Source: Chamaesiphon sp.
Lineage (GTDB): Bacteria > Cyanobacteriota > Cyanobacteriia > Cyanobacteriales > Chamaesiphonaceae
Reading direction: 5' to 3'
DNA length: 14,107 nucleotides
Assembly (NCBI GenBank): GCA_026785875.1
Contig: JAJAZF010000344.1
Coordinates: 1-14,107 of the forward strand
Under the pieces are notes generated by a model. That model was not told the origin of the DNA. It saw only the letters and a list, made by a program, of their open reading frames with translations, and did not search any database. Shown in pieces: positions 1-7,515 of this stretch (its first letter is position 1; the number at the start of each line of letters is the position of its first letter). Both the position numbers and the translations under genes were made by a program.

Positions 1-2
1 AT

Positions 3-2102
3 TCAACTCACCCCGTATGTTCCAGTTAGCTTATTGAGTTGTTGCACCAACAGGCTCAGGAATAGTCCGACATCGGTGACAACGCCAATTGACTCGATCG
101 AGCCGCGATCGCTCAACTTGGTCACTACGGCTGGATTGATGTCGATACAGACCATTTTTACACCTGCGGGGGTCATATTGCCCACGCCGATCGAGTGAAG
201 CATACTCGATAACATCAAAATCAGGTCGGCACCTTCAATCAAGCGGGCGTATTCTGCCTGTGCTTCGACTAAATTCATCTGAGTATCGGGGAGTGGACCA
301 TCATCCCGAATCGATCCGGCGAGGGAGAAGGGGACATTGTGTTTGACACATTCGTACATCACGCCACTGCGTAATACTCCCTGCTCTACGGCATTGGCAA
401 TGCTACCACAGCGGCGAATCGTGTTGATCGCTTTGAGGTGGTGGCGGTGTCCGCCGTGGACAGATACGCCGCGCTGCATATCTACTCCGAGCGAGGTGCC
501 CATTAAGGATTGTTCGATATCGTGGACAGCGATCGCATTTCCGCCGAGTAGGGCGTGGACGTAACCCTCGCGAATCAGTTGGTTGAGGTGTTTGCTACCT
601 CCAGTGTGGATCACAACTGGCCCAGCGACGACCACAACTTTGCCACCGCGATCGCGGATTTGGCGCAGTTCCCAGGCAATTTGTTCGACGACTAGTTCCA
701 CTCGCCTTTCGCTGGAAACTCCAGCCCCCATGAAGCTAAATTCTTCGGTGGCAGCCTTTTTCAATGTCGTGGTGTTGCGTTTGGTGCGGATGCCCTCGCT
801 GCCAATTACGACCGATTCACCCACCTGTAAGTCTCGCAGCAGCTTGCAACGGGCGACTGTACCTGTAGGGGTATGGGTTACGGCGATCGCGCCATCCATC
901 CGTTGTGCCTGTACTTCGATCCACTGACCCGCAACTGAGATTTCGGTCGGATAGATCGTGGTGGCATAGAAGTCGTCCTCAGCTACACCTGCTTGAGTGA
1001 CCGCTGCTAATTTAGCATCTGAAGACACTTCGCCACTGACTGCGCCGAGATCGATCAATTGCCCCATGATGTCTGCCATCACTACCCCATCGGGAGCTGA
1101 GACTTTAACTTCAGCCGCTGAGGTGTCTAGCCGCTGTGCGCCGAGATTGAAGTTCAGAACTTGAAAGCTCCCGCCGCCTGAGACGATCGTGTCGAGGACG
1201 CGATTTACCAGACCGGAATCTAATAAATGACCTTCGAGTTGAATCACACGGCTTTGAATGGTAGACAATTGCGGCGACTGGTGATGAGTTTCTGTCACCT
1301 TTAGGGTCAAGCACTTGGCAGCCCCACCCGCTTTGAGGAATTCTGTCAGAGGTGTTTCAATGACGCTAAAACCGCGTTCGCTCAAGCTTTTCTTCAAGCT
1401 ATCGCTGGCTTTATTGACGACTACCACCCGATCGATATTCACCGAATTACAGGCAAAAGTCACCGCATCAGCTTCGGCGATCGCAATTCGTTTCTCAGCC
1501 GGAACGCGCAACTCGATCAGTCGATTGGAATAGGTATCAAAAGCGGGAGGATAGTACAACAGATACCCATCTGTGAGCGGACAAAAGCAGGTATCCAGGT
1601 GATAAAACCGTCGATCTACCAGTCTCAGGGATAGTACTTCCACATCCAACCAGTCTGCTAAGTAGGCATGGGAATCGAGTTCCGATCGAAAGCCATAACC
1701 CGCCCACAACCATTGTCCGCCCCGATCCATCAGCGCGTCCCCCGCACCTTCAAAGGGCAAGCTTTTGGGCAAGAGATGTACTTTGTAGCCTTGCGCTTCA
1801 AACCACTGTTGAAAATAAGGTTCTTCCCCCTGGCGTTCGGGATGGAAAAAGCGGCTCAGGACGACTGTATCGCCCAAGATCAGCCCAGCATTTGCCGTAA
1901 ATACCATATCTGGCCAGCCTGGCTGAGGTTCGACCAGCTCGATCTGAGCATAGGTTTTTAATACTTGGTAAAGCTGGTTCCATTCCGCCTCGGCGAGATC
2001 GCGCGAGGAGCGATGAATATTTCCTTCCATCCACGGATTGATCGCGTAATCAACTTCGTAGTGATGGGGCGCGCACATCAAGATTCTTACTGTATCAGTC
2101 AT
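3..2102 (-). CDS. agrE: Arginine dihydrolase / ornithine cyclodeaminase, AgrE/ArgZ type
   Basis: Cytosolic enzyme of arginine catabolism. The N-terminal domain hydrolyses arginine to ornithine, CO2 and ammonia; in the Anabaena homologue the C-terminal domain cyclises ornithine to proline. The start used is the ATG at 2102, preceded by GAGG seven bases upstream; a longer frame from 2147 also exists. With this start the protein has 699 residues and the guanidine-hydrolase residues fall at N22, N71 (FTANAG), E118 (PFEGAGD), H168 (YHLDT) and C264 (GGAAKC), the numbering I recall for ArgZ/AgrE. Residues about 280-699 are the LOR/SDH-type (TIGR00300) domain, with a glycine-rich dinucleotide-binding stretch around 488-525 (VVVVAGP, LLGGNAIAVHD). 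The gene is intact, ends at the window's left edge, and diverges from the DUF4327 gene. Family assignment is secure; the cyclodeaminase activity here is inferred. Confidence 0.95.
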   Translation of the reverse strand: MTDTVRILMCAPHHYEVDYAINPWMEGNIHRSSRDLAEAEWNQLYQVLKTYAQIELVEPQPGWPDMVFTANAGLILGDTVVLSRFFHPERQGEEPYFQQWFEAQGYKVHLLPKSLPFEGAGDALMDRGGQWLWAGYGFRSELDSHAYLADWLDVEVLSLRLVDRRFYHLDTCFCPLTDGYLLYYPPAFDTYSNRLIELRVPAEKRIAIAEADAVTFACNSVNIDRVVVVNKASDSLKKSLSERGFSVIETPLTEFLKAGGAAKCLTLKVTETHHQSPQLSTIQSRVIQLEGHLLDSGLVNRVLDTIVSGGGSFQVLNFNLGAQRLDTSAAEVKVSAPDGVVMADIMGQLIDLGAVSGEVSSDAKLAAVTQAGVAEDDFYATTIYPTEISVAGQWIEVQAQRMDGAIAVTHTPTGTVARCKLLRDLQVGESVVIGSEGIRTKRNTTTLKKAATEEFSFMGAGVSSERRVELVVEQIAWELRQIRDRGGKVVVVAGPVVIHTGGSKHLNQLIREGYVHALLGGNAIAVHDIEQSLMGTSLGVDMQRGVSVHGGHRHHLKAINTIRRCGSIANAVEQGVLRSGVMYECVKHNVPFSLAGSIRDDGPLPDTQMNLVEAQAEYARLIEGADLILMLSSMLHSIGVGNMTPAGVKMVCIDINPAVVTKLSDRGSIESIGVVTDVGLFLSLLVQQLNKLTGTYGVS

Positions 2103-2327
2103 GTTTACCTCAATATTGAAGGGGATTGCGTTGGTCAAAGACATCAAGGCTCTGCTAGATCGGCTGAGTGGGAATGACTGAGATGATTTGGTTTCCCTTA
2201 TGATAGCTAGTCACGCGCCTTTTCTCGCGATCGAGTATCGAAAAGGTGGCGATTTTTACTAGCTGAGATTAATCAGAAGTGGATAATAAATAAAACACCC
2301 AAATAATTTACCCCATTTTCCCAATTG

Positions 2328-2341
2328 GTAACTTACAATAC
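2328..2341. promoter_or_regulatory. Possible NtcA-binding site
   Basis: The sequence GTAACTTACAATAC matches the NtcA consensus GTA-N8-TAC exactly and sits between the divergent agrE and DUF4327 genes, about 226 bases upstream of the agrE start. NtcA is the cyanobacterial nitrogen regulator, and agrE would be a sensible target. However, the motif occurs by chance about once per 4 kb per orientation-independent match, and no well-placed -10 box lies 20-24 bases downstream in either direction. Treat it as a candidate only. Confidence 0.25.
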
Positions 2342-2348
2342 AGTTATC

Positions 2349-2397
2349 CGCTATCAAACTCCGATTGGAAATCGGTTCCGGTTAGCGAGGTTTTTTT
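2349..2397 (+). terminator. Orphan hairpin with T run (terminator-like)
   Basis: Two nested stems are visible. The outer arms are CGCTA (2349-2353) and TAGCG (2383-2387). The inner stem is CCGATT (2361-2366) and AATCGG (2370-2375), with a three-base loop and symmetric seven-base internal loops between the two stems. The outer arm is followed by AGG and seven T (2391-2397). This is the shape of an intrinsic terminator read on the plus strand, but no gene lies immediately upstream on that strand. It could end a short leader or small RNA, or attenuate the downstream DUF4327 gene. Confidence 0.4.
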
Positions 2398-2555
2398 CCT
2401 GTGCAATATTAAGCACTGAATGGAGAACTACCGCAGGGAATCCTCTAGATTAAAAAATGTAGTATAGTGACAATCTACATAGCTTCTGTCCAGATTTAAT
2501 ACCGATATCAGCAATTGTAGTTCAAATGTTTTAATTCACATCCGAGGACAGGATT

Positions 2556-2777
2556 ATGGCTGTTATTCAACGATATTCCATGACAGACTTCCAAGATGAG
2601 GTGCGATCCCTAGTGGCACGAGGAGCGATCGATCGACAGCAACGTATTTACGAGCTAAAGAAATATTTTGGCAATCGCGAATGGCAGGACATCGAACATT
2701 TGTTAGATGCTGATGACTATGTACTCAGAGGTCATATTATCGATCTAGTCGGGGCAGAGTCCTGGACGAATGATTGA
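2556..2777 (+). CDS. DUF4327 family small protein
   Basis: A 73-residue soluble, acidic, predicted mainly helical protein with no signal peptide or membrane segment. It resembles the DUF4327 family, short proteins of unknown function found in cyanobacteria. The recognisable features are an N-terminal YSM..FQDEVRSLV helix, a central DRQQRIYEL block, and a C-terminal segment ending in HIIDLVG-E-W-ND. The ATG at 2556 follows GAGGACAGG, a good ribosome-binding site (GAGG 12 bases and AGG 7-8 bases upstream). A TATAGT box at 2463-2468 could be a -10 element, though no convincing -35 is visible. The gene is monocistronic: upstream agrE is divergent and downstream DUF2283 is convergent. No function can be proposed. 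Confidence 0.8.
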   Translation: MAVIQRYSMTDFQDEVRSLVARGAIDRQQRIYELKKYFGNREWQDIEHLLDADDYVLRGHIIDLVGAESWTND

Positions 2778-2831
2778 GCCGAGTGCAACGGTTGCTCGAT
2801 CGAGATCGGTAAATGTCATCGCCCACAGCAT

Positions 2832-2862
2832 ATTCCCCGTGGTCATCTGAACCCTGGGGAAT
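2832..2862. terminator. Hairpin in convergent junction
   Basis: ATTCCCC (2832-2838) pairs perfectly with GGGGAAT (2856-2862), and the 17-base spacer can form an inner stem (GGTCA with TGA-A-CC). It lies between the convergent DUF4327 and DUF2283 genes, eight bases from the end of the latter. There is no T run on either side, so termination is only a guess from position and shape. Confidence 0.35.
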
Positions 2863-2869
2863 GTCGAGC

Positions 2870-3103
2870 CTATTCCTTCTCTTTCGGTCGGGGTTTATCA
2901 ACATTTGCTGTGCCCACTAGATAGGAAATGGCGTAAGGACTATCCACCTTTGTTGATGCCTTGGCGATTTCCAGTCCGATCGTATTTCCATCTCCGTCAT
3001 AATCTAATACCAATCCTGGGGCAATTTGAGCCGTTTCCTCAACGGTGGTTTCGATGAAAGTAATTTGTAAAATATCCTTGTCCGCGTCATAAATAATTTT
3101 CAC
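2870..3103 (-). CDS. DUF2283 family protein
   Basis: A 77-residue protein with the DUF2283 layout: an N-terminal MKIIYDADKDILQITF strand pair, then the family's APGLVLDYDGDGNTIGLEI core (residues about 28-46), then a charged tail ending KPRPKEKE. DUF2283 proteins are small beta-rich proteins of unknown function, often found beside DUF4258 genes and suspected to be antitoxin-like. No DUF4258 partner is present here. The start is GTG at 3103; GGAT a few bases upstream is at best a weak ribosome-binding site. Family assignment is firm, function unknown. Confidence 0.85.
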   Translation of the reverse strand: MKIIYDADKDILQITFIETTVEETAQIAPGLVLDYDGDGNTIGLEIAKASTKVDSPYAISYLVGTANVDKPRPKEKE

Positions 3104-3328
3104 GATCTGCTGTATCCTTGGCTGCGATGATGAACTGCGATGTGATGTCGCTCGGCTGGAGCTAATACTGACGTTGGCTCATTTATTACAGATCTAAAGA
3201 AATCTATTTTCCTCATCGTAATCAGAAGGAAGACTGCATTAATGTATCATGAGTCACAAAAGCTCGGGCTAATCTTTCAGTTGAAAAAAATTGAGATAAA
3301 TCCGTGTGTAGCTTGAGGGCTATACTAA

Positions 3329-5029
3329 TTGATAGATGTTTTGAGCCATCGATTTATGCCGAAGCCTGAAGGCGCGTTTCCCGATCTTTCTTTACAGCAT
3401 TCTACCATTCGACCGATCGGCGTTTATGCCTTATCAGGACTTGCATCTGATGGCAATCTCTTACTAGCGGTTGACACGATTCGAGGCTATCTAGTGGCGA
3501 TCGATCGACACACCAATAATACAACTATCCTCAATTCTCACCACGTTCCAGACTGGATTGGTGTAACTGGATTAACCATCTGGGAGGATACATTTTGGTT
3601 CGCCAAGGGATCGGAAGTACTCTGGTGCAATCGCCAAGCTCTGACACCGACGCTATTTACTCGCCTCCCCTATCCAGTCACAGGGGTCGCAGTTTGCGAA
3701 TCGATGGTATATGTGAGTTGTCAGAAGTCGGGCTATATCCATATTTTCGAGCGGAATACGGGCGCACTAGTACGGCGAATTCCCCAGCCAGGAGTGGGAT
3801 GTGAAACACTGACGATCGAAAAAGATGCCCTCTGGGTGTGCGATCTCCAGGAGCAAACTGTCTATCAGATCGATCGGACTACTGGAGCGATTCAACTGAG
3901 CGCGCTCACACCTTTTAGTTCGCCAACTGGTATCGCCTTTGTCGCTCCTGGAGAAGGAAAGGAGTCGATTTGCTATGTGGTTTATGCTGATGAAGAACCA
4001 TATATTCGGGACGATCCAAATGCCAAATTTCCTTATCAATTGACATTTCGCGATCGCACTTTCATTCACCCGTTACAGATCCACCACAACCCAGCAGCGC
4101 ACTACACCCTCTCCAATGGGTACTTAGTCGAACTCTCATACGTCGAAGAACTGCTACCCCTAGAAGCTGTCACCCTGAACCAAGTTGAGTGGCGGATTGC
4201 CTTGCCCTCGGACACCCTGCGTCAGCGGGTGCGATCGGTCGAATCGATCGGAGGTGAGTTGACAATTGAAGAACAGGAAGGACAAAAAGTTGCGGTATTT
4301 AAATTCGATCGACTCGATGCCGAGCGGGGTGGACTGTTCGGCTGGAAAGCAATTATTGAAATGTACGGTCTCAAATACTCTCTAGCTCCTACCGATATTG
4401 AGGACAGTCCCACGCTCCCAACCGAACTAGAGCAACGCTATTTAGTCGATGACGACGATTTGGCGATGGACAAGCCCATCATGATCCAGGCGGCAAAAGA
4501 AGCAGCGGGCACAGAAACAAACGTGTTGCGGAAGATGCTCAAAATTCGCAACTATGTCTACGACAGGCTTTCCTATGGCATCCAGCCCCGGATCGATACC
4601 CCCGATGTCGCCCTCGCACGGGGGGTTGGCTCCTGCGGTGAATACGTGGGAGTCTTACTCGCCCTCGCCCGCCTCAATGGAATTGCCTGTCGGACGATCG
4701 GACGGTATAAATGTCCCCCCTATCCCGATCGGATCTATCAACCCCTTCAGCCCGATTTTAACCACGTCTGGTTGGAGTTTTATGTGCCTGGAGTGGGCTG
4801 GCTGCCGATGGAATCCAACATGGACGACACGATCGAACGGGGGCCATATCCCCAACGTTTTTTCATGGGTTTAGCCTGGTACCACACCGAAATTGGTAAA
4901 GGGATCTCGTTTGAAAAAATGAAAGCGATTGACACGCCAGAGCATCTCTCGATGGGCGATCTCGCCATCAATCACATTCGCTTTAGGATCTTGGAGGAAC
5001 TAATCCCTGGGGACATCAGTGCAGACTAA
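3329..5029 (+). CDS. Propeller-like plus transglutaminase-like domain protein
   Basis: A 566-residue protein without a signal peptide or membrane helix. Residues about 30-205 carry repeated strand units typical of a beta-propeller (VYALSGLASDGNLLLAVD, LTIWEDTFWF, LTIEKDALWVCD). Residues about 400-510 form a transglutaminase-like papain-fold core with nucleophile C436 in GSCGEY and histidine H479 in NHVWLEF. The third triad position appears to be E495 in WLPMESN, where aspartate is usual. Such domains act as cysteine peptidases, transamidases or peptide N-glycanases; the substrate here is unknown. The frame opens with TTG at 3329 preceded by GAGGG; the next start is ATG at 3356, which lacks a ribosome-binding site. 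I favour TTG but this is uncertain. The gene is monocistronic. Confidence 0.85.
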   Translation: MIDVLSHRFMPKPEGAFPDLSLQHSTIRPIGVYALSGLASDGNLLLAVDTIRGYLVAIDRHTNNTTILNSHHVPDWIGVTGLTIWEDTFWFAKGSEVLWCNRQALTPTLFTRLPYPVTGVAVCESMVYVSCQKSGYIHIFERNTGALVRRIPQPGVGCETLTIEKDALWVCDLQEQTVYQIDRTTGAIQLSALTPFSSPTGIAFVAPGEGKESICYVVYADEEPYIRDDPNAKFPYQLTFRDRTFIHPLQIHHNPAAHYTLSNGYLVELSYVEELLPLEAVTLNQVEWRIALPSDTLRQRVRSVESIGGELTIEEQEGQKVAVFKFDRLDAERGGLFGWKAIIEMYGLKYSLAPTDIEDSPTLPTELEQRYLVDDDDLAMDKPIMIQAAKEAAGTETNVLRKMLKIRNYVYDRLSYGIQPRIDTPDVALARGVGSCGEYVGVLLALARLNGIACRTIGRYKCPPYPDRIYQPLQPDFNHVWLEFYVPGVGWLPMESNMDDTIERGPYPQRFFMGLAWYHTEIGKGISFEKMKAIDTPEHLSMGDLAINHIRFRILEELIPGDISAD

Positions 5030-5046
5030 TTGTGTGCTGACGAAAT

Positions 5047-5126
5047 ATCGGCATTACGAGTAATGCTCGATCGCTAGCAAGTTGGTACAGTCGATCGACT
5101 GTACCATAGAGTAAAATATTGCCGAT
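5047..5126. repeat. Nested inverted repeats (cloverleaf-like)
   Basis: Three palindromic units are stacked. Outer arms ATCGGCA (5047-5053) and TGCCGAT (5120-5126) are perfect complements. Inside lie GCATTAC-GA-GTAATGC (5051-5066) and a perfect 24-base palindrome, TGGTACAGTCGA and its complement (5083-5106). The outer left arm overlaps the first hairpin by three bases, so the two folds compete. It lies between the convergent transglutaminase-like gene and yoeB. No T run follows, so it is not a standard terminator; it may be a dispersed palindromic repeat. Confidence 0.6.
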
Positions 5127-5252
5127 AATAGTTATCGCCAAAAGAACCTTGCGCGAGTTTTGAGAAAGTGCGCCTCAATATATAGATGTCGAATTAAATC
5201 TACGCCAGGAAGATCGCGATCGCGAAAATGAGTGTACTGAAAATAATATGAA

Positions 5253-5519
5253 TTAAATAGTGTAATGATATCGACAAGCAACGATCGTCAAATACTCATC
5301 TTCTACTGCGTAAACTAACCGATTGGTATCGTCAATCCGCCGCGACCAAAAACCAGCTAAGTTCTCGCGCAGGGTTTCAGGTTTGCCAATACCCTCAAAC
5401 GGGTTGCACATCGTCGCCTCAATTAGTTTATTAACCCTTTTTAGTGTCTTTCGATCTTGCTCTTGCCAATAAATATAATTGTCCCAAGCCTCATCTGTCC
5501 AAGCTAGTTTTCTAGTCAT
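5253..5519 (-). CDS. yoeB: YoeB ribosome-dependent mRNA interferase toxin
   Basis: An 88-residue toxin that aligns end to end with E. coli YoeB (84 residues, two fewer at the N-terminus). YoeB binds the 70S ribosome and cleaves mRNA at the A site. The active-site residues known from the E. coli enzyme are all present: E48 (GKPE), R67 (TNRLVY), H85 and Y86 (ACRYHY). The family normally ends at that final Tyr; here two residues (Thr-Ile) follow. The hallmark FWSRRI is at 57-62. The ATG lies inside the antitoxin gene, overlapping it by eight bases, with only a weak ribosome-binding site, which suggests translational coupling. With no damage visible the toxin is probably active. Confidence 0.96.
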   Translation of the reverse strand: MTRKLAWTDEAWDNYIYWQEQDRKTLKRVNKLIEATMCNPFEGIGKPETLRENLAGFWSRRIDDTNRLVYAVEDEYLTIVACRYHYTI

Positions 5520-5766
5520 CTAGTAAATCGCGCACTACAGCTTTTCCTTGCTGAAACTGGGCGATCGATCGAGCTAAATGAGCGGCATTTGCTGGTGATT
5601 TTAATAAATGCACTGTCTCCATCAGACTATTAAATGACTCCAGTGACATCACCACCACGTCATCAGCATCGCGTCTAGTCACGATGGTATAGTCTGCATC
5701 TTCTACCACTCGATCTAAAACCGTCTTGAGGCTATTTCTGGCTTCACTAAAGGATACAACTTTCAT
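5512..5766 (-). CDS. yefM: YefM antitoxin (Phd/YefM family)
   Basis: An 84-residue antitoxin that neutralises YoeB and, with it, represses its own promoter. The N-terminal DNA-binding and dimerisation domain shows the family pattern FSEARNSL (6-13), VVEDAD, VTRRDADDVVVMSLESFNSL (29-48). The C-terminal half holds the toxin-wrapping segment TVHLLKSPANAAHL. The start is ATG at 5766. The gene precedes and overlaps yoeB, the usual antitoxin-first order for this pair. An operator-like GTAC repeat sits just upstream. Confidence 0.95.
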   Translation of the reverse strand: MKVVSFSEARNSLKTVLDRVVEDADYTIVTRRDADDVVVMSLESFNSLMETVHLLKSPANAAHLARSIAQFQQGKAVVRDLLDD

Positions 5767-5772
5767 GTTATA

Positions 5773-5798
5773 TTAGTACGATTAATGGTACAAGTATA
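5773..5798 (-). promoter_or_regulatory. Putative yefM-yoeB promoter/operator
   Basis: TTAGTACG (5773-5780) and GGTACAAG (5787-5794) form an imperfect inverted repeat around ATTAAT, with two GTAC cores. This resembles the TGTACA-centred operators of YefM-YoeB in enterobacteria. A TATACT -10-like box read on the minus strand (5793-5798) overlaps the distal half-site, so a complex bound here would block transcription. It lies 6-32 bases upstream of the yefM start. No clear -35 is visible. Function is inferred from position and similarity. Confidence 0.5.
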
Positions 5799-5861
5799 AC
5801 AAGTAATGTTCAATTTTCGTTCTGTAAGCGCGGGAGTCGCAGGCAGGGAAAACGCGGATCT

Positions 5862-5887
5862 CGTTCCGAGCAAAGGCTCCGCCAACG
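5862..5887. repeat. Dispersed cyanobacterial repeat fragment
   Basis: CGTTCCGAGC AAAG GCTCCGCCAACG can form an imperfect hairpin (CGTT with AACG, GAGC with GCTC). The core GGCTCCGCCAAC differs by one base from GGCTACGCCAAC at 12761-12772, so it probably belongs to a dispersed repeat family of the host genome. It lies between yefM and the isoaspartyl peptidase gene, which start divergently. Confidence 0.45.
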
Positions 5888-5924
5888 AACAACAATTTAG
5901 CCACTATTGACTATTCACTAATTT

Positions 5925-6848
5925 ATGTCTTATTCCCTGATAATTCATGGCGGTGCTGGTGCACTCGAAGATCTCAAATACGAAGCCAGCGAAGCAGCAT
6001 TTAAACAAAGTATCACCGTAATCTTAGAACAGGGTCGTCACCGCCTAGAACGCGGGGATAGTGCCTTAGATGTAGTCGAATATTGCGCCAATCTCCTCGA
6101 AGACGATCGATTATACAACGCTGGATGCGGATCGGTACTCAATGCTGATGGTAAAGTAGAAATGGATGCCGCCCTCATGGACGGACGCAACCTCCAAGCA
6201 GGGGCTATTGCTGGCATCAAAAATATCAAAAATCCGATCTCCCTAGCGCGGCGAGTTTTAGAGCATGGCGAACACGTGCTCCTCATGGGCGATGGCGCGT
6301 TGGAGTTTGCTAAATTCTGTGGGATCGAAACTTACCCTGACGATTACTTCATTACTGAGGCGCGAATTAAACAATTAGCCGAAGTGCAGCTAGTAGGGGG
6401 AATGACGCTAGATCACGAACGGATTAAACCGTCCCAAAAGCTGGGGACAATCGGAGCCGTAGCGCGGGATATTCATGGCAATCTCGCGGCGGCGACATCC
6501 ACCGGAGGGCTGGTGAACAAACGCTGGGGAAGGGTTGGCGATACGCCCATAGTCGGAGCTGGAGTATTTGCTGATAATGATACCTGTGCGGTATCTGCAA
6601 CGGGCTATGGCGAACAGTTTTTACGCACGGTACTGGCGAAAACGATTTCCGATTTCGTCCAGTTTCGGGGGATGGATGCCCAAGCTGCGGCAAAGGCGGG
6701 GATTGAGTATTTAGTCGCGAAGGTAAATGGAGAGGGTGGGGTAATTGTCATCGATGCTGCGGGTCATTGCGCTGCGGCTCAATCCACCTCTGGGCTGATT
6801 CGGGGTTGGATTGAGCTGGGGGGTGAGACACACTGCAAGTTGGGGTAG
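5925..6848 (+). CDS. iaaA: Isoaspartyl peptidase / plant-type L-asparaginase
   Basis: A 307-residue Ntn-hydrolase precursor that cleaves itself into alpha and beta subunits and then hydrolyses beta-aspartyl dipeptides and asparagine. The N-terminus IIHGGAGALE is the family hallmark. The predicted cut is between G174 and T175 (KLGTIGAV), leaving T175 as the nucleophile; T193 (TSTGG) and R203/D206 (GRVGDTP) match the substrate-binding residues, and SATGYGE lies near 225-230. In cyanobacteria this enzyme splits beta-Asp-Arg released from cyanophycin, which would feed arginine to AgrE encoded 3.8 kb away. The ATG at 5925 has no clear ribosome-binding site. The GNAT gene follows after 53 bases on the same strand and may be cotranscribed. 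Confidence 0.94.
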   Translation: MSYSLIIHGGAGALEDLKYEASEAAFKQSITVILEQGRHRLERGDSALDVVEYCANLLEDDRLYNAGCGSVLNADGKVEMDAALMDGRNLQAGAIAGIKNIKNPISLARRVLEHGEHVLLMGDGALEFAKFCGIETYPDDYFITEARIKQLAEVQLVGGMTLDHERIKPSQKLGTIGAVARDIHGNLAAATSTGGLVNKRWGRVGDTPIVGAGVFADNDTCAVSATGYGEQFLRTVLAKTISDFVQFRGMDAQAAAKAGIEYLVAKVNGEGGVIVIDAAGHCAAAQSTSGLIRGWIELGGETHCKLG

Positions 6849-6901
6849 AAGAATGGGGTCAAAACTGATTCCGATCCAACGCAACGATCGCTGATAAATA
6901 G

Positions 6902-7429
6902 ATGAGTGATTTTACATTAGATTATCGAGTTAGACCTGCTCAGATCAAAGATCTTACCCGATTAGGTGCGATTGAGAGATCGGCATCTATTCTATTTTGG
7001 GATACTCCTTATACCTGGTTGGTGGAGGGTGAGCCATTACCGATGGATTTAGTCTACTCTCAATTTCAAGCTGGGCAAATTTGGGTAGCCGTCGATCGAT
7101 CGGATCTAGTTGTAGGATTTGTCATGACTTGTAATCTAGAGCATGGACTTTATCTCAAAGAAATAGATGTCAATCCAACACATGGAAGTAGAGGGATTGG
7201 TAAGATGCTAGTCAAAACTGTTTTAGATTGGGCACGACTGCACAGCTATAATGCTGTGTTCCTATCTACGTTTCGAGATCTCCCTTGGAATGCCCCTTTT
7301 TATCAGAAATTGGGATTTTCGATTTTGAATGAGTCTGCATTAACTGCTGGTTTACAGGAAATTAGACAGCAAGAGGTTCTGGCAGGTTTTCCGATACTCG
7401 ATCGAGTAATTATGTCCATGACTTTTTAG
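6902..7429 (+). CDS. GNAT family N-acetyltransferase
   Basis: A 175-residue single-domain GNAT protein that would transfer an acetyl group from acetyl-CoA to an amine. The acetyl-CoA loop is at residues 95-100 (G-S-R-G-I-G, fitting R/Q-x-x-G-x-G/A) after strand IDVNP (88-92). The C-terminal motif FRDLPWNAPFYQKLGF (124-139) is the usual end of the fold, with Tyr134 in the position of the general acid. The substrate cannot be told from sequence. It lies 53 bases after iaaA on the same strand, a possible operon, without a visible ribosome-binding site of its own. Confidence 0.87.
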   Translation: MSDFTLDYRVRPAQIKDLTRLGAIERSASILFWDTPYTWLVEGEPLPMDLVYSQFQAGQIWVAVDRSDLVVGFVMTCNLEHGLYLKEIDVNPTHGSRGIGKMLVKTVLDWARLHSYNAVFLSTFRDLPWNAPFYQKLGFSILNESALTAGLQEIRQQEVLAGFPILDRVIMSMTF

Positions 7430-7515
7430 GTATTGCCGATCTAAAATATGAATCAACGTTTATTTTTAGGCGATCGCGGCTTTACTACTCTAGCTCTGAA
7501 GGCGAAATACTTATT

